DNA of 64,000 nt from Eurosta solidaginis. Its lineage: Eukaryota; Arthropoda; Insecta; Diptera; Tephritidae. Below, one piece after another: positions 41,648 to 53,322 of the stretch (the first letter of the stretch is position 1; each line of letters begins with the position of its first letter). The notes under the pieces were generated by a model. That model was not told where the DNA came from and made no database searches. It worked only from the letters and a program-made list of their open reading frames with translations. The DNA lies in contig NC_090319.1 of NCBI RefSeq assembly GCF_040869045.1, positions 384,229,601 to 384,293,600 of the forward strand. The letters run 5' to 3'. Made by a program: the position numbers and the translations under genes.

Positions 41648-43714
41648 CTGTGGAGAAAATATAACGAAAGGTATGCATTCGTTTGTGCGCCTTCAAAATA
41701 AGCTTAATTATAATAACTTACTTTTCATCAATTCTACACAATGTTCCTGCAAACGTGCCACCAAACGATAACAAAACTCTTCCATATGGCTCTCGTAAAG
41801 AAATTTGGCCGCTTCCTTCATACAGTCCGTGTAACCCATGCGATATTCGCTTTCCTTTTGTATGCACTCGCTTTGTAAATGCTTGAGGTGTCTAATAGCC
41901 ATTTCTATGATCTCGGTCTTTTCGATGCGTCCACGTCCCTTACGTTGATACTGCGGTGGTATAAGACGCGAGAGATCTGCTAGGCAGGAGTTCATGCGAT
42001 CACGTCGCCGCTTCTCAATGATGCGATGGGACAACGGATCTTGCTGTTAGTGTGGAGATGGAGTGAGAAAGAAACAAAATATTAGATCTCAATTTTAAGC
42101 TTTGTTAATGAATATTTAAATATTGCACAAATTAAAACAACAATTATATAAAAAGGAGAGGGAGTAGCAAAGTATGGTGTGTTAGCATTGCTTGAACACC
42201 ATAACCCTTATTCATTACACAGTGGGGTATAAAATTTATTTTAAAAAATTGCTTAATCTAAAGTTTCAAAAATATACATTAGATACTATAATATGTGTAC
42301 ACGCGCATGTGTGTGTGCGAGTGACAAATGTGCATGTATGAAGATGCAGTGCTCTTTGAGCAAATGTAAGGTTTTATTAAAATCGTTGGCGAATATACAT
42401 ATGTTTGTATTATGAATATATGTATGTGTGTGTGTCAAATAAAATGTATGTGACGGGTGGATAGGGTGGTCCATATAGTGGCCTCATTTAAGCATCGAGG
42501 TGAAATGCCAACGATTGATCACGTTTATAAATACCTCAAACGATTTTCGTGATCATTTTAGTTTTATTTACTATGAGAACTGTACATATAGGTTCTGCCT
42601 ATTCCTCATGAAAATTCAATTTTCGGAATGTTTTGTTAAATTTTTCTTTGTACGTTTTAATCGGGTGAATATTTTAATTACTCCTTGTATGTAATTAATG
42701 CGCTTTTTGGTTGGTGAGATTATCAAACAAATTTCCTTTCGATCTTTTATGCATTTCGCTGTTTCGTCACACCTTCTTCAGGAAGCCTGGTGACATAAAT
42801 ACAAATATATGTATGTATATATTACAGACTCCCGTATGTTCGACAATAATCGTGAGTATAGTCCATGAGTGTATTGAGTATCACTCGTAGCAGCTGACTT
42901 AACTCCCTGAGCCGGTTTTATACTGTGTGGCTGCAATACTCATTGTCAATCATGCTTGAAAAAGAAAACCACTTAATGGACCACCTTGTGTGTATGTGTA
43001 TATCTAGGATATGTATTTACAAACTAATTAAGTAATATCCTTTATTATTTAGCTAAGCGTGTAGATGTAGTAGGTGAAGTAGAGTTTTGGAGTCAAAAGC
43101 GGTCGTGTTCACAGTGCATTACTTTCGTACTCATTCATATCGTTCCGTTTTAAGCAATTAAGTATGTATCATGTTTTTGCGATTCTGTGTGATGATGCAG
43201 AACATTCTGTGCGTTTATGCGCGCGGCCGCTGCTGATCCACTGCGTGCACATTGTGTGTGTGTCATACGTAAGAACCTTCACTATACGGCCTGTCTGTCT
43301 GCTATTATGCCACGCCCATCCCGCAATTAGCTCTGAGCTCCCACACCATATTTTGGTCCTATACGTATTTTTGTTGTTGTTGTGCTACTAGCATGATTCT
43401 TACAGCAATAAGCGTAGCATTGACGATATTACAATTTGTTTTTCGATTCGATTTTGAATTGGCTGTATTTACGTATTATGATTATAATCGTTTGCTAGTA
43501 CTCATCACTTGGTTTGCATGCTTGTATCTGTTTTTTGCAAGCAACAACAACAAAAACACAAAAAACAAAAAAAATAAGGAAAATATTTACCCTCGAAGTT
43601 TTATTACGTCTTCCGGTTGCATATTCTGCATCATCCTCGCTGTACGCTGTGCCGCTTGTGGAAAAATTTAAGCTAGATTCTGTGCAATAAGGAAAACTGG
43701 ATACAGCTGCCTCG
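40161..43714 (-). CDS. cwo: Clockwork orange, bHLH-Orange circadian repressor (first exon not in view)
   Basis: My model joins 43714-43591, 42043-41722 and 41647-40161 on the - strand. All are GT-AG and in phase, giving 643 residues with the extreme N-terminus missing. CWO is a nuclear repressor that binds E-boxes and counters CLOCK-CYCLE on period, timeless and other clock genes. The basic helix-loop-helix ([20 protein letters not shown]...) and Orange domain ([15 protein letters not shown]...) are nearly identical to the Drosophila protein as I remember it. The tail keeps the blocks [47 protein letters not shown] and [20 protein letters not shown]. Ala- and His-rich runs separate them. No stop or frameshift is seen. 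Confidence 0.93.
41722..42043 (-). CDS. cwo: cwo exon 3: bHLH and Orange domains
   Basis: Acceptor CACACTAACAG, first codons QDPLSHR. The basic region keeps the E-box contacts (H..E..RR.R), the loop holds [11 protein letters not shown], helix 2 is [16 protein letters not shown]. The Orange domain ends [15 protein letters not shown]. Donor AAAA|GTAAGT. Confidence 0.93.
42465..42990. mobile_element. TIR element in cwo intron (GGTGGTCCAT ends)
   Basis: AGGGTGGTCCATATAGTGG near 42463-42481 is matched in inverted form by CCACTTAATGGACCACCTT near 42970-42988. It lies in the intron between cwo exons 2 and 3. No coding frame is convincing. A weaker related end (AGGGTGGTCGTTATA) lies at 51436. Confidence 0.5.
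42752..42787 (-). ncRNA. Degenerate hammerhead-like motif in cwo intron
   Basis: On the - strand: CTGAAGA (42781-42775), a weak stem GT/AC, GAAA (42765-42762), then CAGC. The core boxes fit CUGANGA and GAAA, but the UH cleavage position and stem I are poor. Probably a decayed Penelope tail remnant. Confidence 0.3.
43591..43714 (-). CDS. cwo: cwo exon 2 (N-terminal conserved block)
   Basis: Acceptor AAATTATAG precedes it and donor AGG|GTAAAT follows. Encodes [32 protein letters not shown] and RRNKTSR. The first base completes a codon from an upstream exon. Drosophila CWO has about 20 residues before this block; no matching exon was found between here and 64000. Confidence 0.88.
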
Positions 43715-44985
43715 CTATAATTTGTATGTATGTAAGAAAAGGAGGAAGAATAGGTATGTGAGTAAAATTTTTTATAAATTTGCTTTTTTTGTTTGTAGTT
43801 AAAATTTTGTGCAAAAAATTTCAAATAAATAATAAAAGTTAAAAAATTTTAATGTAATATATTTTTTTATTTTTAAAATATCGTGCATTTAACATATGCA
43901 AAACTTATTTCGTAAATTTAAAGTAATCAAATTGTTTAACATTAAATTAATTTATATTTATTTAATAACATGTTTTATGTTTAATATAATCTTGTTTACG
44001 TATTACAAATATTTTTTATTTTTTTTTTATTTTGTTATAATAAAGCAGTTTTTTATTTTTCTGTCCTTAGCCTACTGACACATTTTCACGGAATGGTTTC
44101 TGCATTTTGTAAAAATTTTGTTTACTTTATTCAAATACAATTTTACTTATATTAATAGAACAGAGGATAATACTAGTTTTTGTGTTTCCTTTATTTTTTT
44201 ATTTATTTTTTATTTATGGATATATACATACTTATATATATGTATACTTACTTCTATAGATTATTACCAGCTTAATAAATAGTTGTTCAAGAGATGTGTT
44301 TAAAAAACTCAAGCATTCAAACACTTTTTTTTAAGGTAGGTTTTTTATAAAAAAAAATTTATTTTGAAATTAATTTGTTTATAAAACACTTTCTTACAAG
44401 AATTTCAAATAACTTGCAGTTGTTGTATAGACCAGATATATGATAATTTTCTGCTCCTAAATCAGTCAAAGAGCCAGGCAAGGACTTTATTGATTAGGAT
44501 TGATCAAGAGTGGAAAAAAAAACATTTTTTATTTGGACTACACTCAATTATATAAAGGCATTTTCGAAAAAATTCAAATATTCGAAACGGTTTCTAAATT
44601 ATTTAATTAACACCGGTTAATAGTAATTATTATTCATTTACTATTTCTGTCTATTAGGGAAATGCTGAAAAGAAAGAAACATTTACTGGCAAATTGCGAT
44701 GCAATTTTTTTTTTTTTTTTTAAAGATTTCTCCGAGATTCGAGAGACTCAGCTAAATCGACTGAAACTGCAGGCGACGGCATTTTGACATGGTTCACCGA
44801 GTTTTTTCAAGTAGATTATCTGTGAGGTTATTCGGTTTCACCTACACGATGAGAACATAACTCAAAACAAATCAGAAGCAAGCAAATCACCAAACGCAAA
44901 TGATCTTCGTTCATTCATGTGCATATGTATTTATGAAAATACCTATAATAAATAAAAACCATACAAGTAACTATATACCTCCGCA
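43715..44985. other. cwo upstream intron, AT-rich
   Basis: Very AT-rich. No coding exon is recognised. Short frames here are chance products of low-complexity sequence. Confidence 0.45.
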
Positions 44986-44989
44986 GAGA

Positions 44990-45270
44990 TTTAGGTCCAG
45001 CTTCTCTACCAATTTGTGTCGTGCTCCTTTTTTTAAATTTTCCTAAAAAATTGGCGGTACCGGACCAAAGGGTATCTGCAAGGCAGATGAGTTTTCACTG
45101 AGCAGCTTTTCCATGGGGTTTTTCTCAAAGCTTTGCCGAGGGGCGACCTCGTTTAGAAATTTTTTTTTTCTAATTCAAAAAACTTGTTTCTAAATTTTTT
45201 GATGTTGCTTTGCTCGGGACTTCTACCCAGAATCATCGGTGTTGTAGACGGATATTAAACCACAGTTAAC
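44990..45270 (-). mobile_element. tRNA-derived SINE, decayed copy
   Basis: On the - strand the body text of the family is present with many changes (CATCTGCCTTGCAGATACC, GCACGACACAAATTGG). The head is badly worn (GGGTAGAAGTCCCGAGC in place of the B box). No target duplication found. Confidence 0.6.
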
Positions 45271-45534
45271 TAATAACCAATGAGCCCAACCAAGGCGAAT
45301 CTATACAAGGTGATGGTAAAGCGAATTCGACCCGATTCTCCGTGCTGAAGAATGTCAAGTTAAAAGAAAATTAGCATTTATTTCGATTAACTGAAGTCTT
45401 GTTGTACCAAGGCTTTGCTTGGAAATTATCAAGAAGAAACAATCAGCTAAGAAGCAGCAATCAACTGATGGGATAGCACCACCTTGTACTGAATTCGCCT
45501 TAGATTTAACTGTCAAAAAACGTAGAAATTAGGG

Positions 45535-45915
45535 GGGCATGGCATATATTCATATCCATATAAAACAGCGGATATATCCAAACTTATGGAAATCAATGTA
45601 ACTGTTCAATGGTGCCATACCATAACGCCTTACCAACTGGTTTTCGGTTTAGCCATGGCCATAACCTTGTACATATGTATTTGAGTTAGCGAATTTATTA
45701 ACTTTTTAGATATTATTTTTTTTTTATTTTATTTTTTTTGCGGTTTGTCTCAGTGACTTATAAATGTGCAATTTGTTATACATATTTCGCATTTTCTTTT
45801 TTTTTTTTAAATTACAAAATTTTGTCGGTTAAGGCACCAATAACCAATAACAACTGATATGGGTCAGTAAAAATATGGTTACAAATAAGGCATTATGACA
45901 TGTCAACTTTGTCTC
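45535..45915. repeat. MITE-like repeat related to 31354-33381
   Basis: Contains GGTGCCATACCATAACGCC, CCAACTGGTTTTCGGTTTAG and further right GGTTAAGGCACCAATAACC, words shared with the TIR element at 31354-33381 in the same inverted arrangement. The ends are unclear. Confidence 0.45.
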
Positions 45916-46534
45916 AGTCTTTAGAAAGAAAAACAAAACAAAATGTGCAGACTAAAAGATGTTTATTTATAATATTTTTATTTATATTTAATACCTAAAA
46001 AATATTATTCCACAGAAATCTTTGGTTGTCCCTATTTGTTCGAAAAATGTCCGGATATTGTTTATTTTAGAACAAAACCACTTCGGATTCAAAATGAGAA
46101 AAACACCACATTTTTATTTGTTTGAGTTTCATTTGTATATTTCTCGCAGCATCGAAATATTTATTTGTGCAAAGCGAATGCGTGTGAACAGTAAAAGAAA
46201 CACGCCTCCTCGCTAGCTTAAATTCTTAAATTTAAATAAACACGTTTTCAATGCATGTGCCAAGATTTATTGAACCAAATATACTACGCAGAAATGTATG
46301 TATGTAGGTATCTGCCGGCAAACACCAAAACGTACCCAAGAAAAATTGTGTTGCCGATAACAATATAACGTTCCAAGGAGAGAAGTACTTAGCTTTGTGC
46401 AAGTTTGCTTAAATTTATTACAAGACCAAAACGGTATACTTTACAAGTTACAGAACATAGAATTCTGAAATATACTGTATAAGTAACAGCTGACAGCTGA
46501 CAGATATACAATTTTTTAATAAATTATATATATA

Positions 46535-47143
46535 CCTGTATATTAGAGCGGGTCAACATTTTTTTGCCATCAGGAGTATAGCAAAAACGTAATCTATAGA
46601 TAATTCTAAGAAAAATTGCTGAAGACACCAAAGCTCTAAGTCCGATTTCGAGTCCCCGCCTTTTGCAAAATAAACATTTTGCCATATGAATGTAGGGTTG
46701 TCCAAAGAATCTTCATAGCTTCTGATAGAATTATAGGGAAAATATCATATTGGGCTTACTTTAAAGGTATTTTACGTACATTTCAGAATCTGTATTAATT
46801 CTATAGTATTTTTGAAGTTTAGTAGAGATTTCAGGTTAAATTATGATAAATTAGCCTAAAATGAACTTTTAACCACTATATTATCATTTTTAACAAATTT
46901 CTTATCGAAAAAATTTTTTTCTTTACAGCTAAAATAAGTTCAGAACATTTCCAACAACTTTCATTCAGACAGTTTTTCTTTTTTCAAATTCGTTTTAGTA
47001 GAAAAAAATTTTCAAAAAAAAAACCTATATTTTCAAGTAATAAGCAAAAAACACAATTTTTATAATTTTAATGTAATTTATTTAAAAAATTAATTTTTTT
47101 TAGAATTGACCATTTTAACGTATTTTTCAAAACAAAAGTAATG
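46535..47143. other. AT-rich segment beginning with a GAGCGGGTC-type end
   Basis: ATTAGAGCGGGTCAACATTT at 46533-46552 resembles the ends of the TIR elements at 23888 and 26080, suggesting a third member. No matching right end was found before 47144. Confidence 0.35.
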
Positions 47144-48348
47144 TTATATCCGTTTACGCTTAAACTTGATATGGACTGCTAAGCGACAAACTTTAAATAC
47201 ACCTCTGAAATTGCTGCGCATAAATTTTGTCCTACTAAATTTCAATACGCATTATACTCAGATGTAACTGAAATATGTGTCTTTGTTTCACCCTCTACAC
47301 TAATTCTATGTATTCTATGTGTGTCCACAATTCATCGCAACTGATTCAGCTATATGTTATACCCTATGGCCATCAGAGCATTGTGTCTCCGCTTTTCGGT
47401 ACACCCTGTTGCTGTAGCTAGTTGTTTAACCACAGCCGCTAGATGGGTCTCGGACGATGTCCGACGACGCGATCCTGGTTCTAACCCGGAAAATCCCAGT
47501 GGACTTACTGGCAAGCGAAATGGCCGATCTGTATAACACTAATATCGAGCGACCATCTGAAGAAGACAAGGAAAGAGCAAGGACACAAACAATAGCTAAG
47601 TGGCAAGAACGGTGGGAGGCCTCGAGTAAAGGGCGTCGACTTTCACACTAGTTTGGAACGTAGCTCAATGGAATGAGCGGAAGCACGGCGAACTGATCTA
47701 CCATCTCACGCAGATAATGAGTGGACATGGCGGTTTCAAAGAGTATTTATGGAAGCGTAGGATAGAGGAAGATCCTCATTGCCCAATGTGTACCACGGAG
47801 TTAGAAAACGCAGAACACGTCATGTTCCACTGCCCCCGTTTTCACGAAGAAAGACTCACCTTGCGTGGAGTATTTGGGGAGGAACCTACCACGAGAAATT
47901 TAGTACCACATATGTGCAACAGGAAAGAGTGCTGGACTGCAGTGAGCAAAATGGCATTTATAGTAATGACACGCCTGATGGATGCTGAAAGGGAGCGCAG
48001 AGAAATGCGCATGCGAAGCAGTGGCGATTAAATAGACACTCAGAGCAAATAGCGGGAACCTGGACGCAGGGACAACAGTAGGCTCTTAAAAAATGAGAAA
48101 TATGAAACGCCACCCTGAAGTAATGCGAAAGTGGTACCGGGGTGGGCGACGGTTCCAGAACGGGGCTGTTTTTTAGTCTACGGACACACGGTTGCTGCGA
48201 CGGCAGCAATTATGGTGCATTAGGCATTTTTCAGCCTCCCCGCAAAAAAAAAAAAAACAGGTGGGTCTCCTAAGCATTATCTAAGTGAGGATAGACGTTT
48301 TTTTCACGCGCAAACGAAACGTATACGCGTGTAAAAAAAACACGGCTA
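47144..48348 (+). mobile_element. TIR element with AGCCGTGTTTTTT ends, copy 2
   Basis: The left part (47144-47451) matches 2305-2615 reversed; the right part (48262-48348) matches 1869-1950 reversed, ending CACGGCTA. The outer left TIR is lost. A LINE fragment (47452-48261) is inserted. Compared with copy 1 it lacks the 354-bp segment, so it preserves the ancestral or healed site. Confidence 0.7.
47452..48261 (+). pseudogene. R1-like LINE C-terminal fragment with poly-A tail
   Basis: The first frame (47457-47651) encodes the end of an RT-downstream region (TIAKWQERWEASSKGRR). A frameshift near 47645 leads to VWNVAQWNERKHGELIYHLT then SGHGGFKEYL, the CPMC...HVMFHCPRF Cys/His motif and a stop at 48031. 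The R1 clade typically ends this way. A 14-A run (48244-48257) closes it. TGGGTCTC flanks both sides (47444-47451 and 48262-48269), an 8-bp target duplication. Confidence 0.75.
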
Positions 48349-48420
48349 ATAACAAAGACAAATTCGTAAAAACAAGTTGGAACATAAACATTGTAAAATC
48401 ATGACGCAAACATTAAATCC

Positions 48421-49572
48421 GGAGAAAAGAAACTCACATAAAGTAATAACTAAAATAAAATATCACAAAACTCATAGGAATATATAATACCATGCATGTT
48501 TGGTATATTTGTCAAAACTAAGTTCAGTAAGGGCGGCCACCGTGGTGTGATGGTAGCGTGCTCCGCCTACCACACCGTATGCCCTGAGTTCACACCCCGG
48601 GCAAAGCAACATCAAAATTTTAGAAATAAGGTTTTTAAATTAGAAGAAATTTTGTCTAAGCGAGGTCGCCCCTCGGCAGTGTTTGGCAAGCGCTCCGGGT
48701 GTATTTCTGCCATGAATAGTTCTCAGTGAAAACTCATCTGCCTTGCAGATACCGTTCGGAGTCGGCATAAAACATGTAGGTCCCGTCCGGACGATTTGTA
48801 GGGAAAATCAAGAGGAGCACGACGCAAATTGGAAGAGAAGCTCGGCCTTAGATCTCTTCGGAGGTTATCGCGCCTTACATTTATTTTTTTTATAAGTTCA
48901 AACCATAAGCATAATAGATATGCTGCCGCAATTTGATCAGTATCTTCTCGTCTATTTACTGTTTTTTCTCTATTTTTTAGTATGTGAAGACTCTCTGATG
49001 TGTACAGTATTTTCTCTTTCCTCTCTGTGTCTATTATTTTTGTATTGTGTAAATCTCTGGCATACAAATCCAACTGCACTCTCTCCACTATATTTAGCAA
49101 GACAAAAAGCCCAGTAGAACCACACCAACAAAACAATGTAATCTACCAAGTACAATACAAAGGTGGAGAAAACACACAATGCGACAAAATATACATAGGG
49201 ACGACGAAAAGACAATTGGGAGTTCTACTAGCAGAGCACGAAGCGGACATAAACAAAAAGAAAAGCGGCACGGCACTTGTTCAACATATTCTAACACATG
49301 AACTTACCGCTGATTTACACAATTCAAAAATAATAGACATAGAGAGGAAAGAGAAAATGCGGTACACATTAGAGAGTCTTCACATACTAAAAAATAGAGA
49401 GAAAACAGTAAATAGACGAGAAGATACTGATCAAATTGCGGCAGCATATCTATTATGCTTATGATTTGAACTTAGTTTTGACAAATATACCAAACATGCA
49501 TGGTATTATATATTTCTATGAGTTTTGTGATATTTTCTTTTAGTTATTACTTTATATGAGTTTCTTTTTTCC
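48421..49572. mobile_element. Second head-to-head Penelope-like pair, with a SINE inside
   Basis: A - copy (about 49050 down to 48421, interrupted by the SINE 48527-48893) and a + copy (about 49075-49572) face away from each other. Both encode the end of a GIY-YIG domain. The + copy reads NNVIYQVQYKGGENTQCDKI then YIGTTKRQLG, the - copy only DLHNTKIIDTERKEK to AAAYLLCL. Their 3' tails match in inverted form (ACATAAAGTAATAACTAAA against TTTAGTTATTACTTTATAT-like text). The family differs from the pair at 3409-6004. Confidence 0.75.
48527..48893 (+). mobile_element. tRNA-derived SINE, copy 2, inside the Penelope pair
   Basis: Head GGCGGCCACCGTGGTGTGAT with A-box-like TGATGGTAGCG and B box GAGTTCACACCCCGG, same body as copy 1, T-rich tail. 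AAGTTCA (48520-48526) recurs at 48894-48900. The inverted partner arm shows the uninterrupted site, so the SINE is younger than the Penelope pair. Confidence 0.83.
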
Positions 49573-51660
49573 GTATAAAAGCCTATAATAATTTTGAATA
49601 TGGAATTATGTTTTTGTTTAATTAGTTGTAGGTACATATTTTGTACTTACTCAGTTAATCGAACGATTATAATTGGCGCTAAATATTGTGACAGATAAAC
49701 GCCAAAAACAAACGAGCCATATAACGGTAGACAAAGCCATTTTGTACTTTAAGCACTCGTCTGGTGATGAAATCATGAAATCTATGAGCTGTTTCAAGTA
49801 AACAAAAAAAAAAAACGCAGAAAGAAAAGAAAACTAAGAGTATGAACTTACTAAAAACATACATATGTACATACATACATATATACAAGTAAATTTATTA
49901 ACTTATATGTATGTACTTGTTTGTTAGCTGGTATTATCACCACTTGGCTTTGGCGCTATCGTCTCCGCCGTGAGTGACATGTGTGGCAAATATCAGGATC
50001 GCGTACGTCATCTAAAAATACAGTGAAATAAAAAATGCTAAATAAAAAACAAAAGGAAGGAGTAAAAAAAAACCAGCCAATAAAAGAAAAATAATTAAAC
50101 AAAAGAGTGTGTAGGCAAAAAACATCCATGCTTATTTGTAGAGATAAAAGAATAAAGCCATCAGAAGGCATATTTTTTGTTTACTAAGCGGGCTAGACTG
50201 TCGCTCATCTAAATATAAGTAATGCATTTTATAGATAAGAAATATTTTTGGAGAAACATTTATGGAAACAAATATTTTATTTAAAAAAGGTTAGTGACTT
50301 TCCGCACAAGATGACTTGAATATTAAGAAAAAAATAAAATAAAACTTTTATACAGCAGCGAACACGAAAATGGCAGTGGCAATTTGTATAAAATTCGTCA
50401 ATTAAATTCTTATTTTTTATTTCTATATTTTAAGGAAAAACTTTTATGACTTTGTAACGGAAACTATGCAATACCAATCTTAATACCGTTTTCGAAAAAA
50501 TTCGAAAATTCGAGCAAATTAAATAAACTTTAGTCTTGCAAAGCCCAAATTATAGATCTCTCAAAATTCTTATAGGTTTTTGAGGTTTTTTTTTTTCAAA
50601 AGGAGTTGGCGATATTCCTTCATATGAAAATAAAGCTATACGCCCTGCATATGGAGGAAAATATCGATAAAAGACTCTTTGAAAAAAAAATAAATATCAA
50701 AAGTCAATACTAATTCTGAGAAGCTTTAAACTTGCACTTTGTCTGACTAAAATTAATTGAGTCACAAAACCGCAAACTCAAAAAAATTCAGAAAACTCTT
50801 AACAAAAAGTTTGAAATTTTCGTAAAATTTTTTCCAGCTTTTTCGAAAACGGTTTGGAGATTGGATTTGATAGTTTCGTATACAAAGTCATGGTCATTTT
50901 TTCCTAAATTATGGAAAATGAAAACAGAAAATTGGAATCGTATTATTTGATAACGAATTATTTCGTATTCGCTGCTGTATATGAATTTTCGTATAGCAAT
51001 CCCAAATTTTAGGGTTCTCATTGTATTTTTGTACGATATATATACTTAAATAAATCCACACTTATTTACTATTAAGTGTATGTATATATGTATGTATGGA
51101 TTTAATCCAAAAATATTGTAATTAGTTATGGCGCTTGTCGGCATTACTTGAGCTAATTTTTGTACACACTTTTGCGTTACTTATGTACATATTTATAGTA
51201 TGTATGTATGTAATTTTTTTTACACTATTTGCACATAAACACACATACATATGCATCGTCCACTTATTAAGCTTTTACAAAAGTCTTCTAATTCCTTCTC
51301 GTTTTTCGTTTTAATAGTCGAAGACAACATATTTGACCTCTTTTTTATTCAAATTTACTAAATTTATGATTTGTGCTACTAAGTTGTTTGAGAGGATCGC
51401 CATGGCGTATGAGCAATATGTATTTTATATATACAATAGGGTGGTCGTTATATAAAAAATTGGTTTTTGTCAGAGACATACTTTCAGTTTTAATTTTTAT
51501 AATTAAAATTACCTATCAAACAGAAATATTATTACTTGTTTTTGTTTTACTTTATGGTGTTGTTCTGTACAATAAACCAAAAAAATTTTTATTTCATCCG
51601 TAATAAGTGCTGAAAGCGACTATTCTACCAAAAGAATTTAAGTTATAACAATAATAAAAA
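49573..51660. other. AT-rich stretch, possible single exon-like fragment
   Basis: Mostly AT-rich. On the - strand near 50015-49925, TTCACTGTATTTTTAG is followed by ATGACGTACGCGATCCTG and a less AT-rich 75 bases, which could be an exon of something, but no family is recognised. An element end AGGGTGGTCGTTATA lies at 51436. Confidence 0.35.
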
Positions 51661-51663
51661 TAA

Positions 51664-51740
51664 AAAAATTGTGATGATGGGACTTGAACCCAGGACGTGC
51701 GTTGTGAAAGGCGAATCACACTATCACCACACCACTGCAG
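51664..51740 (-). repeat. tRNA-like segment (SINE head)
   Basis: On the - strand: CTGCAGTGGTGTGGTGATAG (A-box like), GATTCGCCTTTCAC, then CTGGGTTCAAGTCCCATC (B box GGTTCAAGTCC). The order resembles a valine-type tRNA, but acceptor ends do not pair well, so it is better read as a SINE head than a working tRNA. Confidence 0.5.
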
Positions 51741-51955
51741 CTTGCTTTTCACATCTGGCATTACTCAATGCAAACAGCGTTGACTTCATAATTAGTTTTA
51801 AAATCTCTCCGAAAAGTGTAATACTGTAAAATTACACCAAACTTTTTCACACTGCACTATTTTGGTGCTAAATTTGAAAGGACACAAAAATTAGTTTCCA
51901 TATTTCTTGTGTGCACTCTTGTCTCATTGTTGTAATTTAATATTCCCAAAGCATT

Positions 51956-51991
<36 letters not shown>

Positions 51992-53055
51992 AAAAAGATT
52001 AATTAAAATTAGTCAGATTATTATATTATCTGATTATTTTAAGTTACGCTGTGGGTTTTCATGTTTTGTTTTGTATGATTACTTTGAACGGCACATAATA
52101 GTTTTATTTATTAATTATTTGTTTAATTGATAAATTATTTAGCTTTCAACTTAAGCAAGCAAATTATTTACTCACTAAAATGAAGACGGGCAAACTAGAC
52201 CAATACAATTTCAATAAACATAAATAATCATTAATGTCTTTGCTATTTAAAAATTAAATCATACATTATTTTTTTAAATGATTTATATTAAATAGGTTAA
52301 GAAGTAGTCAAAAATAATTTCTCAAATTATTTGTTCATTGCAATAAACAAAAATAAAAATGAATCAAACTATTCGAATTGGTCATTTTATTCAAATTAAT
52401 CAAATAATAGGAATAAATCAAGCAATTTTGTATTACAATTTAATTATTTGATCAATTTTAATTGCAAGATAATGTCAATTGCTAAATGGATAAAACTATT
52501 TAACTATTTTCAATTATTAACATCAGCTTGATTAAAAATGCGATTAAGATAATTCAGAAATACATGATTATATCTAAATTAATTGAAATCAGTCAAGAAA
52601 TTGAAATAAGTTCTTGTTTCAATTATTTAATTAAAAATAATCAAAATTTATTAAAGTAATCTAATAATTATGAAAATCATGCAATTTAATACAAAAACGA
52701 AAATAATTGCAAATTAACAGTCACACAATCAAAAATAATTAGTTGATTATTTTTATTTTTTTTTTTTTTTCTTAAGTAATTTATTATTAGCTATTATATA
52801 GTTGACTTCGAAACATATAAAATAATAAATATTCTATTTAATCGACATTTTTTAGTATGCCTACGTCGAAAAAATTACTGATTTTTACTGCTCACTGTGT
52901 TTTTGTAAAATTTGACTAGAACAAGCTGAGGTATAATTTTTAATCTAATTTGTGCACAAAAATCTTATGTATATATTTATTTACGCTAGCCAGCGCTGTT
53001 ACTAAGCACCAATTTCATCATAGATGTCACTGATGATGCCAACAGTGCTAGATAA
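51741..53055. other. AT-rich sequence with a 33-base T run
   Basis: T33 at 51957-51989. From 52200 to 52760 AATTATT, TCAAATAATT and GATTAAA words recur irregularly on both strands, suggesting an old AT-rich repeat. No gene. Confidence 0.4.
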
Positions 53056-53322
53056 ATGGATTTCCTTGCACCTTTAACTATTACGCAGAGCCTTTCCATA
53101 ACTACCCTATCTTTTAATAGATATCGCTTGCTCGCTAGTAGCGCCATACTCAGAATCGACGAGGTAACTGAAACTCTCACAGAGGTACACAACTTTAGAT
53201 CACGCAAATCGAAAACCGTTCAGCCGAATTCGGTAATGCGAAGTATCTTTAATACCGCCAGCAGATTGGGCTTTGACGATGGCGATGAAAATGTTGAGCC
53301 CGAGCTATTCTTAAATTTTTAA
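53056..53322 (+). CDS. Unrecognised 88-codon frame, possible gene fragment
   Basis: Begins ATGGATTTCCTTGCACC and encodes MDFLAPLTITQSLSITTLSF through IDEVTETLTEVHNF to SIFNTASRLGFDDGDENVEP, then ELFLNF and a TAA. The composition is mixed and protein-like, unlike the low-complexity chance frames nearby. The in-frame stretch before the ATG (STNFIIDVTDDANSAR, then a stop) also looks coding, so this may be a decayed exon pair or gene copy. It lies upstream of cwo exon 2, on the opposite strand. I do not recognise the family. Confidence 0.35.
   Translation: MDFLAPLTITQSLSITTLSFNRYRLLASSAILRIDEVTETLTEVHNFRSRKSKTVQPNSVMRSIFNTASRLGFDDGDENVEPELFLNF

Noticed and set aside
51664..51740. A working tRNA gene
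   Set aside because: A and B boxes are present but acceptor stem and anticodon arm do not fold cleanly; similar heads belong to SINEs in this window.
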